Shown in pieces: positions 25,044 through 33,000 of a stretch of 64,000 nucleotides of DNA (the stretch's first letter is position 1; the number at the start of each line of letters is the position of its first letter). A program made the translations under genes and the position numbers. Where the stretch lies: contig QOZR01000001.1 of the NCBI GenBank assembly GCA_003576685.1, positions 124,001 through 188,000 of the forward strand. Reading direction: 5' to 3'. The DNA is from Virgifigura deserti. Lineage in GTDB: Bacteria; Pseudomonadota; Alphaproteobacteria; Dongiales; Dongiaceae. Under the pieces are notes generated by a model. It was not told the origin of the DNA, made no database searches, and worked only from the letters and a program-made list of their open reading frames with translations.

Positions 25044-25811
25044 ATGGCGGTGACAGAGCGTTCCGCGCGGGATTGGCTCGTCGTTCAGGACGTGACCAAG
25101 GACTTCAAGGGCTTGCGTGCGCTCGATGCCGTGAGGGTCGGTCTGGAGCGCGGCGAGATCCTCGGGCTGATCGGACCCAACGGCTCCGGCAAGACGACGC
25201 TGATCAATGTGATCACCGGCGTTCTCCCGCCGACGTCCGGAGGAATCACGGCCTGCGGGCGCGATATCACGGGCCTGCCCTCCTTCAAGATCGCCCGCGC
25301 CGGCATCGCGCGGACATTCCAGACCGTAAGGCTTTTCCGTGACCTGACCGTCGGCGAGAATATCGAAGTGGCCGCGCTGTCCGTCGGCAAATCACGCCGG
25401 GCGGCGCGGCGCGCCGCCGAGGAGGCGATCGACGAACTCGGCATCGCGCACTGGACCGACGAGTTCGCGAGCGTCCTGCCCTATGGCGACGAGCGTCGCG
25501 TCGAGGTGGCCCGCGCCCTCGCGATGACGCCGGATTTTCTGTTGCTCGATGAGCCGGCGGCCGGCCTGAACGAGCAGGAGAGCGAAGACCTGCTGCGAAT
25601 CCTGGCGCCGATCCCGACGCGGCGAAATCTCGGAATGCTCATCGTCGACCACGACATGCATCTCATCATGCGGCTTTGCGATCGGCTGCACGTTCTGAAC
25701 TACGGACGTACGATCGGCGCCGGCGAGCCGGCGGAGGTCCGACGCATTCCGGCGGTGATCGAAGCCTATCTCGGGTCTGCGGCGGAGGAGGGGCGCGATG
25801 CTCCGGCTTGA
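25044..25811 (+). CDS. ABC transporter ATP-binding protein, LivG type
   Basis: 255 residues. Walker A GPNGSGKTTL, Walker B LLLDEPAAGL and the LPYGDERRVEVARAL signature (the variant normal for LivG proteins, in place of LSGGQ) are seen. The C-terminal extension with VIEAYLGSA is characteristic of LivG. It powers uptake of the ligand of the preceding binding protein together with the next three genes. Its stop overlaps the LivF start by 14 bp. Confidence 0.94.
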   Translation: MAVTERSARDWLVVQDVTKDFKGLRALDAVRVGLERGEILGLIGPNGSGKTTLINVITGVLPPTSGGITACGRDITGLPSFKIARAGIARTFQTVRLFRDLTVGENIEVAALSVGKSRRAARRAAEEAIDELGIAHWTDEFASVLPYGDERRVEVARALAMTPDFLLLDEPAAGLNEQESEDLLRILAPIPTRRNLGMLIVDHDMHLIMRLCDRLHVLNYGRTIGAGEPAEVRRIPAVIEAYLGSAAEEGRDAPA

Positions 25812-26508
25812 CGATTTGCATGCCCAGTACGGCGCCATCGTCGCCTTGCGCGGCGTCTCTCTCGAGGTCAACGAGGGCGAACTCGTCGCCCTGGTCGGTG
25901 TCAACGGGGCGGGCAAGACGACGCTGCTCTCCACGGTGGCCGGCGTGATGCGGCCGCGCCGCGGCGACATCGTCTTCGAGGGCGAGCCGATCGCCGGCCT
26001 CACGCCCGAAACCGTCGTGCGAAAGGGCATCGCCCTGGTCCCGGAGGACCGCGAGATCTTCTCCGATCTCACGGTCGAGGAGAACCTTCGCCTCGGCGCC
26101 TACATTCGACGGGGCCGGGGGGAGTACGGCGCCGATATCGACCGGATGTGCGAACTCTTCCCGATCCTCCGGGAGCGTTTCCGTCAGGACGCCGGTACCC
26201 TCTCTGGCGGCGAACAGCAGCAACTGGCGATCGCCCGGGCGCTCATGTCGCATCCGCGGCTGCTGATGCTCGACGAGCCTTCGCTCGGACTGGCGCCGAA
26301 GATCGTCGACCAGGTCTTCGCCCTCATCGAGCAGCTCCACCGCGACGGCATGACCATTCTTCTCGTCGAGCAGAACGTGACCAGGAGCCTCGCGATCGCC
26401 GACCGCGCCTACCTGCTCAACATGGGGACGGTGCAAGCCTCCGGCACGCCGGCGGATCTACGGCAGGACGTCGACATGGAAAGCATCTATCTGGGCGGCG
26501 GAGACTGA
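25798..26508 (+). CDS. ABC transporter ATP-binding protein, LivF type
   Basis: 236 residues, starting MLRLDDLHAQYGAIVALRGVSL. Walker A GVNGAGKTTL, signature LSGGEQQQLAIARAL and Walker B LMLDEPSLGL are complete. Together with the LivG partner it makes the heterodimeric ATPase of the amide transporter. It is read through from livG with overlapping ends, and livH follows after 3 bp. Confidence 0.94.
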   Translation: MLRLDDLHAQYGAIVALRGVSLEVNEGELVALVGVNGAGKTTLLSTVAGVMRPRRGDIVFEGEPIAGLTPETVVRKGIALVPEDREIFSDLTVEENLRLGAYIRRGRGEYGADIDRMCELFPILRERFRQDAGTLSGGEQQQLAIARALMSHPRLLMLDEPSLGLAPKIVDQVFALIEQLHRDGMTILLVEQNVTRSLAIADRAYLLNMGTVQASGTPADLRQDVDMESIYLGGGD

Positions 26509-26511
26509 GTC

Positions 26512-27387
26512 ATGGGTGATTTCACCTATCTCCTGATCAGCGGCCTCAGCCTCGGCAGCCTCTATGCGCTGATGGCACTGGGGCTGGTGATCGTTTACGG
26601 GATCCTTCGACTGGTGAACTTCGCCTATGGCGAATACATCATGGTGGCCGGCTACACGCTCTTTCTGCTCAGCCCGTCGCCGCTGCCGTGGCTCGTCATG
26701 GCGGTCGTTGCCGCGGTGATGGCGGCCGTCATGAGCTATCTCACCGAGCGCATCGCCTTCCGGCCCGTGCGCGAGAAGTCGCTGACGGCGATGCTGATCA
26801 CCTCATTCGCCGTCAGCACGCTCCTGCAGAACGCCGCGCTCCTGTTCGTCTCGCCGCGCGCCCGCGTGGTGCCGACGCCCGGCATCTTCTCGGAGACGGT
26901 GATCATCGCCGGCAACGTCACGCCGGTGCGCGAGATCCTCGCGATCGTCGTCAGCGTGGCGCTTCTGATCGGGTTCAGCATCCTGCTGCGCAAGACCATC
27001 CTCGGCATCGCGCTGCGGGCGGCGGCGGACAAGTTCACGATGACCCGCATGCTGGGCGTGCCGGCGAACCTGGTGATCAGCGCCGCCTTCGTGATCAGCG
27101 GACTTCTCGCCGGTATCGTCGCGATATTCTGGCTGGGTCGCACCGGGTCGGTGACGCCCGGCATCGGCCTCACGCCGCTCCTCGTCGCTTTCGTCTCGAC
27201 CGTGATCGGCGGAATGCGCAGCCTTTCCGGTGCCGTGGTCGGCGGCTACGTGCTCGCCTTCGTCACGATCATCTTCAACAATCTCCTGCCGGGCGACCTG
27301 TATGAATTCCGGGAGGCGTTCATCTTCACGATCGTCATCCTGATTCTGCTGTTCCGGCCGGAAGGCCTTGTGCGCGGGCGCGGCTGA
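26512..27387 (+). CDS. Branched-chain amino acid-type ABC permease, LivH type
   Basis: 291 residues with about eight membrane spans. The N-terminal YLLISGLSLGSLYALMALGLVIVYG and the GVPANLVISAAFVISG and TPLLVAFVSTVIGG segments are LivH hallmarks. It is one of two inner-membrane subunits of the amide/HAAT-type importer. It is followed by livM after 22 bp, with AAGGAGGA in between. Confidence 0.93.
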   Translation: MGDFTYLLISGLSLGSLYALMALGLVIVYGILRLVNFAYGEYIMVAGYTLFLLSPSPLPWLVMAVVAAVMAAVMSYLTERIAFRPVREKSLTAMLITSFAVSTLLQNAALLFVSPRARVVPTPGIFSETVIIAGNVTPVREILAIVVSVALLIGFSILLRKTILGIALRAAADKFTMTRMLGVPANLVISAAFVISGLLAGIVAIFWLGRTGSVTPGIGLTPLLVAFVSTVIGGMRSLSGAVVGGYVLAFVTIIFNNLLPGDLYEFREAFIFTIVILILLFRPEGLVRGRG

Positions 27388-27409
27388 GCGAAGGAGGATA
27401 TCCAGAATC

Positions 27410-28474
27410 ATGCGCGAAATTCTGGGCCGGGCGCCTTACCTGAACACCGTGCTGACGCTGCTGGTCCCGCTTGTGCTGATCGCCGCGGCAACCGATGCTT
27501 TTGGCGGCACTGTCCAGCAACGCATCGTCACCACGATGTTCATCAATATGATTCTGGTGCTGGGCCTGCAGGTCTATATGGGTAATTCCGGCATCGTCTC
27601 CTTCGCCCATATCGGCTTCATGGGAATCGGCGCCTACGCTTCGGCGGTGCTGTCCATGCCGCCCGACCTCAAGGCGATGACGCTGCGCGATCTCTACGAC
27701 GTTCTGCAGCCCATCGATCTGCCGTTCTGGCTGGCGGTCACGGTGGGCGCCGGCGTCGCCGGGGTCGTGGCCGCCATCATCAGCTATCCGCTGATGCGCC
27801 TGTCGGACGCGGCGGCGATCATCACGTCCTTCGCGCTTCTGGTCGTGATCAACGACGTGCTGGTGCATTGGAGCGAGGTCACCAACGGCCCGCGCACCCT
27901 GTTCGGCGTGGAGCGCTTCACTTATCTCTGGACCAGCGCCGGCGTCGCGTTTGCCGGCCTGCTGTTCGCCGCCTGGTTCCGCGAGTCCCGGGTCGGTCTG
28001 CAGTTGCGAGCCAGCCGCGACGACAGGGTGGCGGCGCAATCCTGCGGCGTCAACATGGTCTTCGTGCGCTGGGTGGCGTTCGTGCTGATGTGCATCTACG
28101 CGGCGATCGCCGGGGCGCTGTGGGCGCATTTCATCACCTCGTTCCAGCCCGGCCACTTCTATCTGGAGGAGGTGTTCCTGATTCTGGCGATGCTGGTCAT
28201 CGGCGGCCCGGTCAGCGTTTCCGGCGCCGTGATCGGCACGATCCTGGTGACCCTCGCCTTCGAGGGATTCCGAGCCTTGGAGGGTTATCTGAATACCAAC
28301 CAGGTCTTCGGCACCCAGGTCTTCGGGCTGACCGAGTTCCTGCTGGCGCTCGCCATGATCGGCATCCTGATCTTCCGCCCGGCCGGCGTGATGCGCGGGC
28401 GCGAACTTCGCATCGGCCGACGACACCGTGGCGGCCGGGGCATGCCCGCCACCAAGGAGCGGGCCGCCGACTGA
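27410..28474 (+). CDS. Branched-chain amino acid-type ABC permease, LivM type
   Basis: 354 residues with 8-10 membrane spans, including NMILVLGLQVYMGNSGIVSFAHIGFMGIGAY and GVNMVFVRWVAFVLM regions typical of LivM. The predicted start at 27410 has an ideal AAGGAGGA site. It pairs with LivH to form the channel. The C-terminus has a basic tail (RRHRGGRGMPATKERA). The formamidase follows after 23 bp, which binds transport and hydrolysis into one transcription unit. Confidence 0.93.
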   Translation: MREILGRAPYLNTVLTLLVPLVLIAAATDAFGGTVQQRIVTTMFINMILVLGLQVYMGNSGIVSFAHIGFMGIGAYASAVLSMPPDLKAMTLRDLYDVLQPIDLPFWLAVTVGAGVAGVVAAIISYPLMRLSDAAAIITSFALLVVINDVLVHWSEVTNGPRTLFGVERFTYLWTSAGVAFAGLLFAAWFRESRVGLQLRASRDDRVAAQSCGVNMVFVRWVAFVLMCIYAAIAGALWAHFITSFQPGHFYLEEVFLILAMLVIGGPVSVSGAVIGTILVTLAFEGFRALEGYLNTNQVFGTQVFGLTEFLLALAMIGILIFRPAGVMRGRELRIGRRHRGGRGMPATKERAAD

Positions 28475-28497
28475 TCTGCGATCAAGGGAGGAAAGCG

Positions 28498-29514
28498 ATG
28501 ACGACCCCGTACAACCTAACACGCAACGATTCCTGGCTCGAGCGGTCGATCATGACCACGCGCGGAGTCGCGCGCGGCAAGATCGGCGCGACGCATGAAC
28601 TGACGGAGAAAAGGCAGGGCAAGTATCACTACACGATCGGCCCTTACTCGGACCCCGTAATGACCGTCAAGCCGGGCGATCGGGTCGTGTTCTGGACGCA
28701 GGACTGCTTCGAGGGCCGGATCAGGACCGAAGCCGACAAGCCCTCCGATATCCTGGAGATGCCGTACATCAATCCGCAGTGCGGGCCGGTGATGATCGAG
28801 GGGGCGGAGAAGGGCGACGCGGTCGCGGTCTATATCGAGACGATGCTGCCGCGCGGCGACAATCCGAGAGGCACCTGCTGCCTGATCCAGGAGTTCGGTG
28901 CGCTGACCGGAACGACCTACACGGCGACGCTGAACGAGCCGCTGCCGGAAATCGTCAAGAAGATCAATCTCGACGAGGAGAAGGTCTACTGGTCGGATCG
29001 GGTGACGCTGCCCTACAAGCCGCATGTCGGCACGATCAGCTGCTCGCCGGAGATCGATTCCATCAATGCCCTTACGCCCGATCAGCACGGCGGCAACATG
29101 GACATGCCGGACATCTGCCCCGGCAATATCACCTATCTGCCGGTGAAGCTCCCCGGCGCGCGCTTCTTCATCGGCGACTGCCACGCCTGCCAGGGCGAAG
29201 GGGAGGTCTGCGGGGTCGCCGTCGAATACCCGTCCATCACGACCGTGCGGTTCGATCTGATCAAGGGCTGGGATATCGCCTGGCCGCGGCTGGAGGCGGA
29301 GGACTTCATCATGGCGATCGGCAGCGCCCGGCCGCTCGAGGACGCCACCCGTATCGCCTATCGCGAACTGGTGTATTGGATGGAGCGGGATTACGGGTTC
29401 GACCGCTGGGACGCCTACATGATGCTGAGCCAGTGCGGCAAGGCGAAGCTCGGCAACTTCGTCGATCCGAAATACACGGTCGGTGCGGCGGTCGATAAGA
29501 GATATCTTGCCTGA
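28498..29514 (+). CDS. Acetamidase/formamidase family protein
   Basis: 338 residues of the FmdA/AmdA family, which hydrolyse formamide or acetamide to ammonia and the acid. The conserved body has PGDRVVFWTQDCFEG, the long insert with NPRGTCCLIQEFG, and the metal-site segment GDCHACQGEGEVCG. GGGAGGAAAG lies just before the ATG. As the last gene of the transporter operon it probably converts the imported amide into usable nitrogen. Formamide versus acetamide as main substrate is not decidable here. Confidence 0.92.
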   Translation: MTTPYNLTRNDSWLERSIMTTRGVARGKIGATHELTEKRQGKYHYTIGPYSDPVMTVKPGDRVVFWTQDCFEGRIRTEADKPSDILEMPYINPQCGPVMIEGAEKGDAVAVYIETMLPRGDNPRGTCCLIQEFGALTGTTYTATLNEPLPEIVKKINLDEEKVYWSDRVTLPYKPHVGTISCSPEIDSINALTPDQHGGNMDMPDICPGNITYLPVKLPGARFFIGDCHACQGEGEVCGVAVEYPSITTVRFDLIKGWDIAWPRLEAEDFIMAIGSARPLEDATRIAYRELVYWMERDYGFDRWDAYMMLSQCGKAKLGNFVDPKYTVGAAVDKRYLA

Positions 29515-29530
29515 GGGCTTCGAACCTCCC

Positions 29531-29551
29531 GGGCTCGGGCAGGTCGAGCCC
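29531..29551 (+). terminator. Possible terminator hairpin after the formamidase
   Basis: A 7-bp perfect stem (GGGCTCG/CGAGCCC) with a 7-base loop starts 17 bp after the amidase stop. The U-tract is absent, so it may be a weak or Rho-assisted terminator. Confidence 0.4.
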
Positions 29552-29552
29552 G

Positions 29553-29711
29553 CTACTCGTCCTGACGGTCGAGTTGGAGGGTGAGTTCGGCGGCATCCTC
29601 GCTGTTCAGGCAGACCATGTCGGTCAGCGCCAGCGCGTTGTCGGGGAGGTTGTTCAGGTCAAGAACCGCCGTCACCGCACTGATTCGGTCGGCGGGACAG
29701 CAATCGGCCAT
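29553..29711 (-). CDS. Small hypothetical protein
   Basis: 52 residues, MADCCPADRISAVTAVLDLN at the start and an acidic end (AAELTLQLDRQDE). The composition is ordinary for a globular protein rather than arginine-rich as in shadow frames, and AGAGCGGA precedes the ATG. It starts downstream of the next minus-strand gene. Without homologues it remains doubtful. Confidence 0.3.
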   Translation of the reverse strand: MADCCPADRISAVTAVLDLNNLPDNALALTDMVCLNSEDAAELTLQLDRQDE

Positions 29712-29789
29712 TCCGCTCTTACGGGTGGACGACAAAGCGTGTGGCGTCGGCGTTAGAGCCGCTGGCCCGGAGTGGAGCCGCGCCGTCGG

Positions 29790-30143
29790 CTACGCTGCTG
29801 GCCGTCGCCGGGGGCCGGTTGGCGAGGCGAGGTCGTCGGACAGAAGGCCGGCGGGATCATGGGCGAGGTCCGCGACCGGCAGCCAGTCGGCGGGAAGGAT
29901 TTCGAGCAGGCTGGCGCCGTCCCGCTCGATGCCGAGCAGGTCGTCGCGAAGCTGGTAGCGGCCACGATCGTCGCGGTCGATCACCCAGGACGGGGTGATC
30001 CAGCCGGGCGCGCCGATCCAGAAGCAATCGGCGTCGAGCGCGCTGTCCCGCTCCACCGTGAGGCCTTGCCGCCGCAGGCACGCGGCGACCGCTCGCATAA
30101 TGCCTTCATCCGATGCCGTGAACCGAGTAGCCCCGTGCGTCAT
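29790..30143 (-). CDS. Hypothetical protein
   Basis: 117 residues, cytoplasmic. It contains a helical N-terminal half (DEGIMRAVAACLRRQGLTVE), then a tryptophan-rich strand pattern (DCFWIGAPGWITPSWVIDRD) and a C-terminal arginine/proline tail. No domain is recognised. Protein-like composition with acidic-basic balance supports coding. It lies alone on the minus strand beyond the amide operon. Confidence 0.5.
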   Translation of the reverse strand: MTHGATRFTASDEGIMRAVAACLRRQGLTVERDSALDADCFWIGAPGWITPSWVIDRDDRGRYQLRDDLLGIERDGASLLEILPADWLPVADLAHDPAGLLSDDLASPTGPRRRPAA

Positions 30144-30528
30144 GTTCCACCCCCAGGTTGAACAAAAGACCGGCTCGCCACGCGATCCTGGTGCGCGCGC
30201 GGCGATCTGTCGCTGATCGAAGTTAAGAGTGCTGGGAAAAAATCGGGCATGGCCAGGAGCACACCGGGACTTTGCCGCGCATTCCCATTCCGGCTCGAGA
30301 CGGCCGTTCCGCGCCCATCACCTCCCCGGCAACAACGTAAACGCGCAAGGCACCCGATCGTTCCCGGCTTCCGCGCATCTTTCGCGGCATCGATAGAGCT
30401 CTCGCTTTTGATGATTCGCGCAATCCGGCCGCATAATCCGGACGGGTACTTAATCCTGATCAATGACCGGCGCGGCGACGACGATATCTTCGCACTCTGT
30501 CAACGCCCTCAGAGCAGTCGGGATCGGT
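30144..30528. other. Gene-free stretch
   Basis: About 385 bp of ordinary GC-rich intergenic DNA between two divergent small genes. It has a short AT-rich patch (GAAGTTAAGAGTGCTGGGAAAAAA) near 30219 that could serve as a promoter. Nothing else is supported. Confidence 0.45.
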
Positions 30529-30849
30529 ATGATGCAGTATGAAGTGACGTTCGTCCGCGAGGTGGTGAACGCGTATGGCAAGCGGTGCGAGATGCCGCTT
30601 GGGACGATCTCCGTTCGTGCGGCGCGCAGCCGCGAGCGGGCGGTAGCGGCGGCCGTCAAGCGTTTCGAGAGGGAGCACCGTCTCGCGCGATGGGACCTGC
30701 TGGCGCAAACCTACCGGTTGAAGGATATCGAGGCCGAAGCCGGGACCGAGGCACCGGGTCTGCCTGGGGGGCTGCCGGTTCGGCGCGATCAAGGCGCCGC
30801 GTGTCTCGGCATCGAACTATCCCAACATTTCCTGCGACGAGCGTCGTAG
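30529..30849 (+). CDS. Hypothetical protein with basic central helix
   Basis: 106 residues starting MMQYEVTFVREVVNAYGKRC. The middle is a basic amphipathic helix (AARSRERAVAAAVKRFEREH) followed by WDLLAQTYRL. The pattern of a short beta strand, a conserved GKRC and a basic helix resembles a family of small alphaproteobacterial proteins that I recall only loosely, without known function. Two adjacent ATGs at 30529 and 30532 are possible. A dispersed repeat begins 13 bp after its stop. Confidence 0.6.
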   Translation: MMQYEVTFVREVVNAYGKRCEMPLGTISVRAARSRERAVAAAVKRFEREHRLARWDLLAQTYRLKDIEAEAGTEAPGLPGGLPVRRDQGAACLGIELSQHFLRRAS

Positions 30850-30861
30850 CCCGAGATCTGT

Positions 30862-30908
30862 CTAGAGCACGAGCCGATCGGGTTGAAGCAACCTGATCGG
30901 TGAATCAG
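30862..30908 (-). repeat. Dispersed palindromic repeat, partial copy (right half)
   Basis: Read leftwards it matches the right half of the full copies at 43038-43150 and 62973-63083 (GATTCAC, CGATCAGGTTG, CAACC and the GTGCTCTAG end). The left half is absent. It lies just after the stop of a small gene, as the other copies do. Confidence 0.7.
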
Positions 30909-30925
30909 GCCCTAATGCCGTCGGG

Positions 30926-31120
30926 TCAATCGGGCCGGTTCGCCGCACGGAGCGAATGCAGCTCCTCGCGGAGGCGTTTCACCTCGGTCACGAGATCCTC
31001 GCGCAGCCGCTTCGCTTCCGCGGGCAGTGCCGAGGACGTGCGTGACTCCGCTGACCGGTCGCCGACCGGGAGACGGTCGATGGGATCGCCGATGTTTCCG
31101 GAAAAGGGGGCATCGGGCAC
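30926..31120 (-). CDS. Small predicted coiled-coil protein (GTG start)
   Basis: 64 residues. The C-terminal half is a heptad-like helix (AEAKRLREDLVTEVKRLREE) ending HSLRAANRPD. I use a GTG at 31120 because AGGAG lies 8 bases upstream; a longer form from 31210 gives a less protein-like leader. Probably a small helical or oligomeric protein. Function unknown. It lies 54 bp downstream of the 29-residue membrane protein on the same strand. Confidence 0.45.
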   Translation of the reverse strand: MPDAPFSGNIGDPIDRLPVGDRSAESRTSSALPAEAKRLREDLVTEVKRLREELHSLRAANRPD

Positions 31121-31173
31121 GGCGCTATCTCCTGCATCATCGAGGCCCGGGGCGGGCCGGGCCTGCAATTTGG

Positions 31174-31263
31174 CTATGAAAGGGGAAAAGCAATCGCCAG
31201 CAGCACGCATAGCACGATCGCCAGGAGAACTTCGGTTCCGAGATTCATTCGGACGGGACGCAT
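31174..31263 (-). CDS. 29-residue predicted single-span membrane protein
   Basis: Too short for ordinary gene calls. The sequence begins MRPVRMNLGTEV, is followed by a hydrophobic span (LLAIVLCVLLAIAFPL) and ends in Ser. The ATG at 31263 is preceded by AAGGAGG with a 6-base spacing, an ideal ribosome site, and the reading is closed by a TAG. Composition and ribosome site argue strongly for translation. Small one-span proteins often tune membrane complexes. It may form an operon with the coiled-coil ORF downstream. Confidence 0.6.
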   Translation of the reverse strand: MRPVRMNLGTEVLLAIVLCVLLAIAFPLS

Positions 31264-31491
31264 GTCATCCTCCTTCGGCTGTGATGCCTACCGGGCCGCG
31301 GCCACGACGGGTCCGCGGGGTTCCGGCACCTACTTTAAACATGACTCCGAAGCGGTGCTCTTCAACCAGAATTCGGAAAGTTTCCGTCGGAATTCCGGGT
31401 CTTCCCCCGAAAGGACCATCATACGAAACGAGGACGACTGCAACTTTCGGGGCAGTAAAGTTTCCCGGCCGTAAAGAAATTTCTCTGGCAG

Positions 31492-31725
31492 TTATTTTGG
31501 ATTGTTTGAGCGGCGCCAATCTCCGGATGCCAAGTCCTGCTGCCGCTGTCGAACGATCAGCTCAACGCTCGCCGGCTCGGGCAGCGCGATGCATCCACCC
31601 CCTTTGAAACGCGTGAAGCAACGGCTCACGGTTTCCACGGTAAGGCCGAGATCATCGGCGATGTTGCCACGGGGCATGGGCAGCGCGAGGGGACTGGGCG
31701 GCCGGTCCCACCGTCCTGGACGCAC
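31492..31725 (-). pseudogene. C-terminal fragment of a Crp/Fnr-family regulator
   Basis: The 77-codon frame holds the full winged helix-turn-helix of FNR/FixK-like proteins: MPRGNIADDLGLTVETVSR then CFTRFKGGGCIALPEP and VELIVRQR. The cyclic-nucleotide/iron-sulfur sensor domain of about 150 residues is missing, and the first residues (arginine/proline-rich) are not family-like. So it is best read as a remnant of an anaerobiosis regulator. Confidence 0.7.
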
Positions 31726-31726
31726 G

Positions 31727-32184
31727 GAGACCTCGAGCAGGATTTCGGGGAAGCGACGGAAAAGCTCCGCTCGTCGAAGGCGCGCTTCTGATCGGCGACG
31801 ACGCGGACGGCACGCTCACGCTGCTCTCAAGAGGGCATGCGGTCGACCATCAGCGGGCCGAGCAGCTGATCATCGCGCTGGAGTCGTTGCGGACGGGCGA
31901 GGCCATGGACAACGAGCGCGACCGGCCTTGCTGGCGCTGGCCTCCGCCGAGGCGCAGCGCCGCCACGTTGCGCGGGAGAAGGCCGTGCTCTATCCACTCG
32001 CTCATGCCTGCTTGCATTCGGGCCTGCTGCACAGCCTCTCCCATCGGCAAGGCGTCGCGGTTGGAAGGAGGGCGACGCGCCGTGAACATTGCTTTCTGTC
32101 GAAGCCATCCTAGACTCGAAAACGGGACCGATGGACTGTGGACGCCCAAGCGATGGCCCGCAACGGCGGCAGGAGGAATATCAG
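31727..32184. other. Possible decayed coding sequence
   Basis: Two frames on the plus strand look protein-like in turn but neither is complete. One gives GDDADGTLTLLSRGHAVD then AEQLIIALESLRTGEA (about 31765-31905); the other gives LALASAEAQRRHVAREKAVL (about 31925-31995). Joining them needs a frameshift near 31915. No start is available upstream. This could be a degenerate gene next to the Crp/Fnr fragment. Confidence 0.3.
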
Positions 32185-32547
32185 ATGAGCCGATCCGCTG
32201 ACGACGTTTTCGAGGATCACCTCCGCTGCAGAAGCGTTGGCGACGTGGAGGCGGATCTCGAGCGGAACTACGCCGACGATATCGTCTTGCTTTGCGAGTG
32301 CGGCGCGTTGGAGGGCCGCAAGGCGGTCCGGGAGTCTGCTCGCCGGCTCGGCCTTCAGTTGCCGGATGCCGAGTTTCAGTTTCCGACGAAGGAGGTGCGT
32401 GGAGAGTACGCGTTCCTAGTGTGGACGGCGCGGTCGCAGCAGTACGAGGTGGACCATGGCGTCGATTCGTTCGTGATTCGAGAGGGACGCATCGTCGTGC
32501 AGTCCATCTTCTATCGTCTTTCCCGAGGCAATCTGGGAGATGAGTAG
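32185..32547 (+). CDS. SnoaL-like / nuclear transport factor 2 family protein
   Basis: 120 residues, a cone-shaped NTF2-like fold: helices DDVFEDHLRCRSVGDVEADL, then LERNYADDIVLLCECGALEG with the usual YADD start, and beta strands EYAFLVWTARS and DSFVIREGRIVVQSIFY. AGGAGG precedes the chosen ATG at 32185. These proteins may be enzymes or ligand binders; no catalytic residues can be assigned. It stands alone, convergent with DUF488. Confidence 0.78.
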   Translation: MSRSADDVFEDHLRCRSVGDVEADLERNYADDIVLLCECGALEGRKAVRESARRLGLQLPDAEFQFPTKEVRGEYAFLVWTARSQQYEVDHGVDSFVIREGRIVVQSIFYRLSRGNLGDE

Positions 32548-32608
32548 CAGACCGGTCCGCTACCAGGCAGTCTGACGTTGGGCACAACTTTGCGCCAGGC
32601 CATTGGCA

Positions 32609-32992
32609 TTACTTTCCGTCCAGCACGCCCTTGATCACCACAGCGTTGTTGTGCTCTTCGTCGCGGGCGGCGAACAGCAGCGTGACGGAGCTCCGGTGCA
32701 GGGCCTCCTGGAGCGTCTGCAGCAGCTCTGATCGCTCCTGTAGCTCTTCCTGATACTTCCGCCGGAACACTTTCCAGCGGGCGGGGTCGTGTCCGAACCA
32801 GCGCCGCAACCCGTTGCTCGGGGCGATCTCCTTCAGCCACAGGTCGATTCCCGCTTCCTCTTTACGCAGGCCGCGCGGCCAGAGGCGATCGACCAGCACC
32901 CGCAGGCCATCGTCCGGCTCCATCGCGTCATAAGCCCGCTTCAGTCGGACCCGACCGCGGGTTTCCTGCTCCTGCTTGCCGGATTTTCGCAT
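32609..32992 (-). CDS. DUF488 family protein
   Basis: 127 residues with the hallmark VDRLWPRGLRKEEAGIDLWLKEIAPS and a C-terminal VTLLFAARDEEHNNAVV. DUF488 proteins are small cytoplasmic proteins of unknown function. It starts 9 bp after the cydB stop and runs the same way, so it is most likely the last gene of the cyd operon. GAGGCGAG serves as ribosome site. Confidence 0.85.
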   Translation of the reverse strand: MRKSGKQEQETRGRVRLKRAYDAMEPDDGLRVLVDRLWPRGLRKEEAGIDLWLKEIAPSNGLRRWFGHDPARWKVFRRKYQEELQERSELLQTLQEALHRSSVTLLFAARDEEHNNAVVIKGVLDGK

Positions 32993-33000
32993 GGCTCGCC

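Noticed and set aside
31265..31519. Leftward 84-codon frame
   Set aside because: No family features, overlaps the Crp/Fnr fragment and lacks a ribosome site; not included.
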